The notes under the pieces: model-generated
Seen by the model: the letters and a program-made list of their open reading frames with translations, nothing else
Told to the model about the DNA's origin: nothing
Database searches by the model: none
Assembly: GCA_025060085.1 (NCBI GenBank)
Contig: JANXCM010000011.1
Coordinates: 1-15,145, forward strand
DNA from: Patescibacteria group bacterium
Lineage (GTDB): Bacteria > Patescibacteriota > Minisyncoccia > UBA6257 > HR35
Length of the DNA: 15,145 nt
Reading direction: 5' to 3'
Program-made: the position numbers and the translations under genes
Shown: positions 7,500 through 14,440 of the stretch, one piece after another
Position numbering within the stretch: position 1 is the stretch's first letter
How the letters are laid out: every line of letters starts with the position of its first letter

Positions 7500-8432
7500 T
7501 TAAATTTCTATTGTTTCTTTTAAAACTTGATTATAAGATATTTTAAAAATTTTAAAATAGATGATAATATCTATAAAAATTTTGGAAATAGTTGAGACGA
7601 TAAAGCCTAAAAAATAAAAGATTGGCTGAATGATAATTAAAATAACAAAAAAAATTATAGATTTTAGGACGTAATTTTTATCTTTATTTTTTTTAAGCAA
7701 ATCTATTTGATTAGTTAAATATTGAGCAATTGCTTCTTTAACTGATGATTGGGGAGTTAAATTAAGATTAAATTTATTATTTAAATCTTGAATTGCTTTT
7801 TGTATTGCTTCTTTTTTTATTTTATCCGGTAAATTTTGATCTATATTTTTATTTAAAATTTCTACTATGTTTTTATTTAAATAAAAATTATTAAAATTAC
7901 TAAATTTATCCAAATTTTTATATATATCTTGAAAACTTAATCTTTCTAAAGAAGGTAAAAAGGTTAAAATAGTAAAGGTGAACATTAAATAAAAAAAACA
8001 AAAAATATTCCATGAATTTCGGAAAAGGTGTAGCCAATCAATATTTATATTTTTTTTATAAATATTTTCGAGAGAATAATAAATAAATAAATTACCTAAA
8101 AATAAAATTCCTAAAAGTGACAGAAAAATAATTTGATTATTTTGAAAAATAGAATTCAAAGTGAAATAAGTAATAAAAATCAAAAGAATATTAAAAAAGA
8201 TTATTCTTTCTAAATCATAAAGAATACTCAATAAAACAAAAATAAAGTTAAAAATAGCAAATAATGATAATAATAAAAGATAGTAATATACATCAAACTT
8301 AAAAAGATAATTAAGGTTTAGATTAAGAAAAAAATAAAAAGAAACTAACCCTAAAACAGAAAGGATAATAAAGTAAATTAAACTTTTATTATTTTTTTCT
8401 TGAAGCTTGAGATTATTGTAAATATTGACCAT
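7500..8432 (-). CDS. Unknown multi-pass membrane protein inside the heat-shock operon
   Basis: This 310-residue protein is not recognised. It has about five N-terminal hydrophobic helices (roughly residues 17-37, 47-72, 76-93, 100-120, 141-160). A hydrophilic, helical, Asn/Lys/Gln-rich domain of about 90 residues follows (161-252). Two more membrane helices (about 255-276 and 278-296) and a short tail, KISYNQVLKETIEI, end the protein. No catalytic motif is visible. Composition is extreme (Ile, Leu, Phe, Asn, Lys), as expected for a membrane protein in AT-rich DNA. It lies 38 bases after dnaK and three bases before dnaJ on the same strand, so it is almost certainly co-transcribed with the chaperones. 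A role in membrane quality control, or as a membrane platform for DnaK/DnaJ, would fit the context but is inference. It could also be an unrelated passenger gene. Confidence 0.8.
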   Translation of the reverse strand: MVNIYNNLKLQEKNNKSLIYFIILSVLGLVSFYFFLNLNLNYLFKFDVYYYLLLLSLFAIFNFIFVLLSILYDLERIIFFNILLIFITYFTLNSIFQNNQIIFLSLLGILFLGNLFIYYSLENIYKKNINIDWLHLFRNSWNIFCFFYLMFTFTILTFLPSLERLSFQDIYKNLDKFSNFNNFYLNKNIVEILNKNIDQNLPDKIKKEAIQKAIQDLNNKFNLNLTPQSSVKEAIAQYLTNQIDLLKKNKDKNYVLKSIIFFVILIIIQPIFYFLGFIVSTISKIFIDIIIYFKIFKISYNQVLKETIEI

Positions 8433-8470
8433 TAATAAATTTTAAATCATTTCAAAGTTTTTAATATCTG

Positions 8471-10294
8471 TTATTGATTAACATTATCCTGATTTTGTTG
8501 ATAAAATTTTTGACCTATTTGAGAAAGAGTAGCCGAAAGTTCTTTGATTTTATTTTCAATTATTTCTAAATTATCATAATTTTTAGCTTCTTCTAATTCT
8601 TTAATTTTAGTTTCAATCATTGTTTTAATTTCAGGAGTAATTTTGTCTTGATATTCGTTTAATATTTTCCTTGCTTGATAAATAATATTATCAGCCTGAT
8701 TTTTAACCTCGGCTAAATTTTTCTTTTTTAAATCTTCTTCGGCATATAATTCAGCTTCTCGCTTTAGTTTTTCAATTTCTTCTTTAGAAAGATTAGTTGA
8801 AGATTCAATTTTTACTGATTGAGTTTTATTAGTAGCCTTATCTTTAGCAGTAACAGTTAAAATACCATTGACATCAATATCAAAAACGACCTCAATTTGA
8901 GGTATTCCTCGAGGAGCAGGAGGAATACCATCAAGAATAAATCTTGCTAGAGTTTTATTATCTCTAGCTATGGGTCTTTCTCCTTGAACAACATGAATCT
9001 CAACTGCTGTTTGGTTATCTTCAGCAGTAGTAAAAGTTTCAGTTTTAGAATAAGGAATAGGAGTATTTTTAGGTATCATGGGGTGAGCTATTCCTCCTAA
9101 AGTTTCAATCGCTAGAGTTAAAGGTGTAACATCTAAAAGTAAAATTTCTCGAACATCACCTTGTAAAATTCCTGCTTGAATAGCAGCACCAATGGCTACT
9201 ACTTCATCAGGGTTGATATCTTTTCTAGGTTCTTTTCCGAAATATTCTTTTATTTTTTGTTGAATTAATGGCATTCTTGTCTGACCACCAACCAAAATAA
9301 TTTCATCAATGTCTTTAGGTGATAAATTAATTTCTTTTAAGGTTTTATCAACAATTTCAATTGATTTTTCTACTAAATCTCGAGTTAAATTTTCTAATTG
9401 GCTTCTGCTTAATTTTAAATAAAGGTGTTTAGGATTACCTCCTTCAGCAGAAATGAAAGGTAGGTTTATTTCCGTTTCTAATAAACTAGATAATTCTTGC
9501 TTGGCTTTTTCTGCTGCTTCTTTTAATCTTTGAAGAGCTAACGGGTCTTTGGATAAGTCAATTCCTTCTTGAGATTGATATTCTTTGATAATAAATTCGA
9601 TAATTCTTTGATCAAAGTCATCTCCACCTAAAAAAGTATCCCCTCCAATGCCTCTAGTTTCAATTACGTTATCGCCAATTTCTAATACAGAAACATCAAA
9701 TGTCCCCCCACCAAAATCATAAACCAAAATTTTTTGATTAATATTTTTATCTAAACCATAAGCTAAAGCAGCTGCTGTTGGTTCAGGTAAGATTCTTTTT
9801 ACATTTAAACCAGCAATTTCCCCAGCAGCTTTTGTGGCTGCTCTTTGAGAATCATCAAAATAAGCTGGAACAGTGATTACGGCTTCGGTTATCCTTTCAC
9901 CTAATTTATCTTCAACATCCATTTTTATTTTTTGAAGAATCATAGCAGATATTTCTTCTGGTCGATACCACCTATCTCCCATTTTTACTTCTACTCCTTC
10001 ATTTTGAGAAGGGCGAATCTCATAAGGAAGAATTTTTTTAGCTTTTTCTACTTCTGAGTCAGAAAACCTTCGGCCAATTAATCTTTTAATTGAGAAAATA
10101 GTATTCTGAGGATTAGTAATTGCCTGTCTTTTAGCTAAAATCCCCACTAATCTTTCTCCGTTTTTAGAGAGAGCAACAACAGAAGGGGTAATTCTTGCTC
10201 CCTCTTTATTTTCAATTACTCTAGGAACACCAGCTTCAACAATAGCAGCGACAGAATTAGTTGTACCTAAGTCTATTCCTAATATTTTTGCCAT
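8471..10294 (-). CDS. dnaK: Chaperone protein DnaK (Hsp70)
   Basis: This is a complete 607-residue Hsp70, slightly shorter than the 638 residues of E. coli DnaK. The ATPase domain carries all three signatures: IDLGTTNS (7-14), VYDFGGGTFDVSVL (191-204) and the ILVGGQTRMP region (333-342). The interdomain linker VREILLLDVTP (381-391) is intact, so allosteric coupling to DnaJ should be normal. The beta-sandwich peptide-binding domain follows (about 392-500), with QGERPIARDNKTLARF and the segment around FDIDVNGILTVTAKD. A helical lid occupies about 501-600. The C-terminus ends QQNQDNVNQ rather than in an acidic Glu/Asp tail. It is preceded by a 118-base gap after grpE, the longest spacing within the operon. 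The ATG sits in a TTAAAAA-ATG context without a Shine-Dalgarno sequence. Confidence 0.98.
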   Translation of the reverse strand: MAKILGIDLGTTNSVAAIVEAGVPRVIENKEGARITPSVVALSKNGERLVGILAKRQAITNPQNTIFSIKRLIGRRFSDSEVEKAKKILPYEIRPSQNEGVEVKMGDRWYRPEEISAMILQKIKMDVEDKLGERITEAVITVPAYFDDSQRAATKAAGEIAGLNVKRILPEPTAAALAYGLDKNINQKILVYDFGGGTFDVSVLEIGDNVIETRGIGGDTFLGGDDFDQRIIEFIIKEYQSQEGIDLSKDPLALQRLKEAAEKAKQELSSLLETEINLPFISAEGGNPKHLYLKLSRSQLENLTRDLVEKSIEIVDKTLKEINLSPKDIDEIILVGGQTRMPLIQQKIKEYFGKEPRKDINPDEVVAIGAAIQAGILQGDVREILLLDVTPLTLAIETLGGIAHPMIPKNTPIPYSKTETFTTAEDNQTAVEIHVVQGERPIARDNKTLARFILDGIPPAPRGIPQIEVVFDIDVNGILTVTAKDKATNKTQSVKIESSTNLSKEEIEKLKREAELYAEEDLKKKNLAEVKNQADNIIYQARKILNEYQDKITPEIKTMIETKIKELEEAKNYDNLEIIENKIKELSATLSQIGQKFYQQNQDNVNQ

Positions 10295-10308
10295 TTTTTA
10301 ATCTTGAA

Positions 10309-10399
10309 TTAATGGATAATTTTAATGAATTTTAATGAAAAATTTAATGTTGTTTTTAATAAATGATTATTTAATAATTATTTAATTAATAAATAATTA
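10309..10399 (-). repeat. AT-only hairpin and short repeats in the grpE-dnaK gap
   Basis: Bases 10375-10384 and 10390-10399 form a perfect 10-base-pair A/T stem with a 5-base loop. Nearer to dnaK, TTAATG (plus strand) recurs at 10309, 10322, 10332 and 10344, that is CATTAA in the direction of transcription, at 10-13 base spacing. No T-run follows the hairpin on the transcribed strand, so it is not a normal terminator. Possible roles are an mRNA processing or stability site between grpE and dnaK, or nothing, since such patterns arise easily in this base composition. Confidence 0.25.
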
Positions 10400-10412
10400 A
10401 ATGATTTTTTAA

Positions 10413-10931
10413 TCAATGAACAATAACTTTAACCTTTGCTGGTCTTAATAATTTTCCATTTAAAAGATAACCCCTTGAATAAACTTCAATTATTAAATTA
10501 TCGTCATCTTCTTGACAATTTTCTTTTTCACATTTTTTTGTGGCTATTGCTTCATGAAAATTGGGATTAAATTTTTCTTTTTGAGGATCAATAACTTCCA
10601 AACCATATTTTTTTAAAATATCTAAAATTTGATTTTGGATCAAAATATAGCCCTTTCCTAAATTTTTTTCTCGATCTTCATCAGATAATGAATTGACAGC
10701 TAAATCAAGACTATCTAAAACAGCTGTTAAGTCTAATACTATATTAGCATTAGCAAAATTAATAATATTTTTAATTTTCTCTTCCATTTCCTTTTGATAA
10801 TTCAACAAATCAACTTTGGCTCTTTTCCAACCACTTAAATATTCCTCTTTTTCTTTTTCTAATTTAGCAATTAACTCTTCTAATTCTTTAATTGTTTCCG
10901 GTTCAGATGGTAATTTTTCTTCATTAGTCAT
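10413..10931 (-). CDS. grpE: Nucleotide exchange factor GrpE
   Basis: This 172-residue protein works as a dimer to release ADP from DnaK. The N-terminal half is a long charged helix (about 10-60, ELEELIAKLEKEKEEYLSGW, followed by RAKVDLLNYQKEME). It continues into the dimerisation helices with LDSLDLAVN (72-80). The C-terminal beta domain has FNPNFHEAIA (121-130) and ends in the family signature GYLLNGKLLRPAKVKV (154-169). A Cys-x4-Cys pair (C134, C139) followed by acidic residues lies in the beta-domain loop, which is variable in the family. The gene starts three bases after the hrcA stop (TAA, AAA, ATG), indicating translational coupling with the repressor gene. Confidence 0.96.
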   Translation of the reverse strand: MTNEEKLPSEPETIKELEELIAKLEKEKEEYLSGWKRAKVDLLNYQKEMEEKIKNIINFANANIVLDLTAVLDSLDLAVNSLSDEDREKNLGKGYILIQNQILDILKKYGLEVIDPQKEKFNPNFHEAIATKKCEKENCQEDDDNLIIEVYSRGYLLNGKLLRPAKVKVIVH

Positions 10932-10934
10932 TTT

Positions 10935-11579
10935 TTAATGATTTAAAAACATTTTTTTAATAATGTGATAAATAACAGGATAATTTAGTCTTTTAGGAGA
11001 TAATAAAAAATATTTATTTTTTTTAAAAGACCAACTAAATAAAGAAAAATCATCAAAACCTATTTTTATTTCTCGACCGATTAAAAGAATCACTTCTTTT
11101 TTAGGATAATCGAAGATAAAATTATTACTTTTAATTTTTCTTATTAAATAAGCCAATTTGATAATAGATTTTTTATCATCAAACTCTGAATTTCTGATAA
11201 TGTAATCTAAACCAATCTCAATATATTTATTTGAATTATAACAAATAATACTATAAAGATTAAATTTTGATAATAAATAATTAAATTTTTCTTCAACAGA
11301 ATTATATTTCCCAATTTCTTTTGAATAATTCTCTTTATCTATTTTATTTTTCTTTTTTTCAAAATAAAATCTCCAACCCTTATCCGTCGGAATTCTTCCT
11401 TTACCAGATTTTAAGTTGATAAGTAAACCTTCTTTAGTAAGATTTCTTAAATACCATCTAATAGTTGAAGTAGGAATATATGATAAATATTTTTTATGAA
11501 GATATTTTGAACCTATAGGATTAGCCCTTTTTAGATAATCTTTAATTAAGAAATCAAAAATTCTTTCTTTTATCATCAA
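10935..11579 (-). CDS. hrcA: Compact heat-shock repressor HrcA
   Basis: HrcA represses class I heat-shock operons by binding CIRCE and is kept folded by chaperones. This protein has 214 residues, against about 340 in typical HrcA. The winged-helix N-terminus is clear: ANPIGSKYL (19-27), TSTIRWYLRNLTKEG (37-51, the recognition region) and SGKGRIPTDKGWRFYF (58-73). That corresponds to the family's PVGSK, SSATIRN and SaGRiPTxxGYR motifs. The C-terminus also aligns by eye: GLDYIIRNSEFDD (123-135), KEVILLIGREI (161-171) and LSPKRLNYPVIYHIIKKM (193-210), the last resembling the GPxRMxY end of HrcA. About 120 residues are therefore missing from the middle, where the GAF-like inserted domain normally lies. 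The start is the first of two adjacent ATGs. It is second in the operon, 15 bases after hsp20, and downstream of a CIRCE-like site. Confidence 0.85.
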   Translation of the reverse strand: MMIKERIFDFLIKDYLKRANPIGSKYLHKKYLSYIPTSTIRWYLRNLTKEGLLINLKSGKGRIPTDKGWRFYFEKKKNKIDKENYSKEIGKYNSVEEKFNYLLSKFNLYSIICYNSNKYIEIGLDYIIRNSEFDDKKSIIKLAYLIRKIKSNNFIFDYPKKEVILLIGREIKIGFDDFSLFSWSFKKNKYFLLSPKRLNYPVIYHIIKKMFLNH

Positions 11580-11594
11580 TTTAGTAATTAAAGT

Positions 11595-12008
11595 TTAAGA
11601 AATTTTAATCTCTTTTCCTTCATTTTCTTCAGCTTTAGGAAAAGAAATTTTTAAAATACCATTACTAAACTCAGCCTTTGCTTCTTTTTCATTTATCTGA
11701 TAAGGCAAGCGAATAACTCTTTTAAAAGAGCCTCTTTTGATTTCTCGACGATAATAATTTTCGTCTTTTTCTTCTTTCTTTTCCTCTTTAGTTCCTTCAA
11801 TAGTCAATAAATCATCTTTTATTCTGATTTTAACATCGTCTTTTGATAAACCCGGTAAACCAACTTCAACATAAAGTTTGTTATCTTTTTCATAAATATC
11901 GACCGGAATTTCAGGTAAACGAACCGTAGGTAAAAGAGCAGGGAAGAAATCATCAGAAAAAAATCTTTCAATTTCTTTGAAAGGATCCCATCTAATAATA
12001 TTTGTCAT
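11595..12008 (-). CDS. Small heat-shock protein, Hsp20/alpha-crystallin family
   Basis: This 137-residue ATP-independent holdase binds unfolding proteins and hands them to DnaK. The short N-terminal arm is MTNIIRWDPFKEIERFFSDD. The alpha-crystallin domain (about 34-127) has PVDIYEKDNKLYVEVGLPGL, DDVKIRIKDDLLTIEG, the REIKRGSFKRVIRLP strand region and the conserved FSNGILKISFPK (A-x-x-x-G-I-L motif). The C-terminus ends in EIKIS, an I-x-I element like those used for oligomer assembly. It is the first gene of the heat-shock operon, with a predicted start of transcription about 50 bases upstream. The leader has no Shine-Dalgarno sequence. Confidence 0.96.
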   Translation of the reverse strand: MTNIIRWDPFKEIERFFSDDFFPALLPTVRLPEIPVDIYEKDNKLYVEVGLPGLSKDDVKIRIKDDLLTIEGTKEEKKEEKDENYYRREIKRGSFKRVIRLPYQINEKEAKAEFSNGILKISFPKAEENEGKEIKIS

Positions 12009-12064
12009 TTTATAAATTAATTTAACTTATTAATCGCGACCCGGTTTATTAATAGTTTATAATT

Positions 12065-12093
12065 ATTATAATAAATTATCACCCTATAGTCAA
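12065..12093 (-). promoter_or_regulatory. Heat-shock operon promoter (hsp20-hrcA-grpE-dnaK-X-dnaJ)
   Basis: On the minus strand TTGACT (12088-12093) and a perfect TATAAT (12065-12070) are separated by exactly 17 bases. The -35 box lies entirely within the 9-base spacer of the CIRCE-like inverted repeat, and one repeat arm fills much of the -35 to -10 spacer. Bound HrcA would therefore block RNA polymerase directly. Transcription would start near 12058, about 50 bases before the hsp20 ATG. Confidence 0.78.
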
Positions 12094-12102
12094 GGGTGAT
12101 AA
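12076..12102 (-). promoter_or_regulatory. CIRCE-like HrcA operator (perfect 9-9-9 inverted repeat)
   Basis: TTATCACCC (12076-12084), 9 bases, then GGGTGATAA (12094-12102): a perfect inverted repeat with the exact geometry of CIRCE (TTAGCACTC-N9-GAGTGCTAA). Seven of nine positions per arm match. The two differences (G4 to T and T8 to C) are mirrored in the other arm, so dyad symmetry is kept. It abuts the murA stop codon and overlaps the heat-shock promoter. The HrcA gene lies in the operon it would control. As RNA it could also fold into a 9-base-pair hairpin at the end of the murA message. Confidence 0.8.
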
Positions 12103-13353
12103 TCAATTTTGTTTTATTTCTAATCCTAAAGATTTTAATCTTCCCACGATATTTTCATAGCCCCGATTGATTATTTGAGCATCATAAATAATTGTTTCCC
12201 CTTCTGCTAAAGAGGCACCAATAATTAAAGCTGCTCCACTTCTGATATCTAAAGCTTTAATTTCTTTACCTACCAAAGGGGTAGGACCAATAACAATTGC
12301 TCGGTGAGGATCTAAAATTTCAATATTGGCTCCCATTTGAGATAATTCTTTTAAATAGCCAAATCGATTTTCATACAACCATTCATGAATAAGTGTAACT
12401 CCCTCCGCTTGAGTAGCTAAAACTCCCACGGGGGGATGAAAATCTGTTGCCAATTTAGGATATAAACCTGTTTGAATTTTAGTTCCTTTTAATTTAGAAG
12501 GATAGGTAATAATAGAATTTCCTTTAAATTCAAAATTAGCTCCCATATCTTTAAGGACGATAATTAATGAATCTAATTCATTAAGATTATTGTTAAGTAT
12601 TTTTATTTTGCTTTTAGTTGATAAGCCTAAGGATAAAAAAGTTGCTGTTTCAATATTATCAGGAGGTATTTTAAATTTTATTTCTTTTTTTATTTTTTCT
12701 CCTTTATTAACAGTTAAAAAATGACTACCTATTCCCTTTATTTCAAAACCAGCTTTTTTTAAGAAAAAACATAATGTTTGAATATGAGGTTCAATGGCTA
12801 CTAACCTCAAATTAATAGGTTTTTTTGAAAAAGAGCTAAACATAATTAAATTTTCTGAAGCAGTAACACTAATTTCTCTTAAAATAATTTTTTGACTTTT
12901 TAATTCCTCGAAATAACCTTCAATAATTTGATTATTTAAAATAAATCGACAACCTAAATCTTCAAAGGCTTTAAGATGAGGATCAATAGAACGAGCACCA
13001 ATGATATCACCACCAGGCAAAAAAATCTTTATTTTCTTAAATTTTATCAACATCGGTCCTATAAAAAGAATCGACGCTCTAAGTTGTTTAACTTCTTCTA
13101 AAAGTAAATCTCTGTAATAAATGTTTTTAGTATTAATAATTAAGTTTTTATTATCTCTTACAATTTCGGCTCCTAAATAATTTAAAATTTTCATCATTAC
13201 TTCAACGTCAGTAATTTGAGGAACATTTTCTAAAATAATTTTCCCCTCGATTAAAATACTCGCTGCTAAAATAGGAAGGGTAGCATTTTTTGACCCACAA
13301 ACGCTGATTTCCCCTGATAATTTTTTTCCTCCACGGATAATAATTTTACTCAT
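12103..13353 (-). CDS. murA: UDP-N-acetylglucosamine 1-carboxyvinyltransferase MurA (Asp-type active site)
   Basis: This 416-residue cytoplasmic enzyme catalyses the first committed step of peptidoglycan synthesis, moving enolpyruvate from PEP to UDP-GlcNAc. GSKNATLPILAA (20-31) supplies Lys22 and Asn23, and Arg92 lies in QLRASILF. The loop LPGGDIIGARSIDPH (112-126) corresponds to E. coli LPGGCxIGARPVDLH, so the catalytic Cys115 is replaced by Asp116. That substitution is known in active, fosfomycin-resistant MurA of mycobacteria and chlamydiae. Asp304 (LATDFHPP), Arg371 (DIRSGAA) and Arg397 (INRGYE) are retained. Length is normal. It follows mraY by 37 bases and ends in TGA directly beside the heat-shock operator. 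A TATAAT on the minus strand (13380-13385) could give it its own promoter, but the -35 region is poor. Confidence 0.97.
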   Translation of the reverse strand: MSKIIIRGGKKLSGEISVCGSKNATLPILAASILIEGKIILENVPQITDVEVMMKILNYLGAEIVRDNKNLIINTKNIYYRDLLLEEVKQLRASILFIGPMLIKFKKIKIFLPGGDIIGARSIDPHLKAFEDLGCRFILNNQIIEGYFEELKSQKIILREISVTASENLIMFSSFSKKPINLRLVAIEPHIQTLCFFLKKAGFEIKGIGSHFLTVNKGEKIKKEIKFKIPPDNIETATFLSLGLSTKSKIKILNNNLNELDSLIIVLKDMGANFEFKGNSIITYPSKLKGTKIQTGLYPKLATDFHPPVGVLATQAEGVTLIHEWLYENRFGYLKELSQMGANIEILDPHRAIVIGPTPLVGKEIKALDIRSGAALIIGASLAEGETIIYDAQIINRGYENIVGRLKSLGLEIKQN

Positions 13354-13390
13354 TCAAATTAAAATTTTTAAAAAAATAAATTATAGAAAT

Positions 13391-14434
13391 TTAAATTAAT
13401 TTATCTAAAATAAAAATTATAAAAGCCATTATTACTCCCATTAAATTTATTAGCCAAAATTTGAACACAATATTTGGTTCAGCAATACCTAGGGCTTCAA
13501 AGTGATGATGAATAGGAGTAGAAAGAAATATTTTTTTCTTGAAAAACTTTTTCGAGATTAATTGACAAATTACTGACAAAGATTCTACTAAGAAAATAGG
13601 AGCAAATATAGGTAGAAGAAAATAAACTCCTTCTAATAAGGAGACAATAGCAATGTAACTACCTAAAGCCATTGAACCAGTATCACCCATAAAAATTTTT
13701 GCTGGATAAATATTAAACCAAAGGAATAAAAGTAAGCTACCAATGATAATAATTGAAAGAGTGGCTAAATTATAATTTCCATTGATAAAAGAGACAACAG
13801 TCAAAAAACTGAGAATAATTATTGATATTCCTCCTAATAAACCATCTAAACCATCTGTTTCATTAGCTGAAAAGCTGACTGCAATAACATAAAAAATTAA
13901 AAAAAGAGAAAATAAAAAAATTCCTATATACATTCTCCCGACAAAAGGAAAATAAACATATCTAATTCCTAATTTGGTAATAAACCACCAGACGACAATT
14001 AACGAAAAACCAAGATAGATAATTAATTTTTCATTAATAGCTAAACCTTTTCTATTTTTGATATAAAAAATTCCTATTAAATCATCAATAGCTCCTAATA
14101 TTCCTCCTAAAATTAGAAAGCCTAGAGGAAGGTAAGTTTCGCGACGAGATAAAAAATTAAACCATTGAGCAAAATCTTTATCAAAAAGATTGATTATAAT
14201 TAAGATGATAATTAAGCAAAGAGGAACAAACCAAAATATCAAACCTCCCATAGTAGGGATACCTGATTTTTTAGAGTGAAGAGACTGAAAAATAGGGGCA
14301 TTGTCTTTAAGAATTTTTTTTCGTGCATCAATAATTTCAATAAATTTGATAATTAGAAGAAAAACAATAATTGAAACTAAAAAACTAATTATTCCCCAAA
14401 AAGAAATTTTTAAAATAACCAAAATATTATCCAT
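13391..14434 (-). CDS. mraY: Phospho-N-acetylmuramoyl-pentapeptide-transferase MraY
   Basis: This 347-residue integral membrane enzyme makes lipid I from UDP-MurNAc-pentapeptide and undecaprenyl phosphate. The sequence is mostly hydrophobic helices, about ten, as in the family. Key cytoplasmic motifs are intact: HSKKSGIPTMGG (53-64), the Asp pair in AIDDLIG (D117, D118), NETDGLDGL (191-199), FMGDTGS (248-254, with D251) and PIHHHFE (307-313). SFSANETDGLDG differs slightly from the usual AVNLTDGLDG, but the catalytic Asp residues are kept. It begins six bases after the carboxypeptidase stop and is followed by murA, forming a cell-wall group rather than the classical mur/fts cluster. Confidence 0.97.
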   Translation of the reverse strand: MDNILVILKISFWGIISFLVSIIVFLLIIKFIEIIDARKKILKDNAPIFQSLHSKKSGIPTMGGLIFWFVPLCLIIILIIINLFDKDFAQWFNFLSRRETYLPLGFLILGGILGAIDDLIGIFYIKNRKGLAINEKLIIYLGFSLIVVWWFITKLGIRYVYFPFVGRMYIGIFLFSLFLIFYVIAVSFSANETDGLDGLLGGISIIILSFLTVVSFINGNYNLATLSIIIIGSLLLFLWFNIYPAKIFMGDTGSMALGSYIAIVSLLEGVYFLLPIFAPIFLVESLSVICQLISKKFFKKKIFLSTPIHHHFEALGIAEPNIVFKFWLINLMGVIMAFIIFILDKLI

Positions 14435-14440
14435 TATTTT

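Noticed and set aside
13380..13385. TATAAT on the minus strand upstream of murA as a promoter
   Set aside because: The hexamer at the -35 position (TTAGAT on the minus strand) matches consensus poorly. murA is adequately explained by read-through from mraY.
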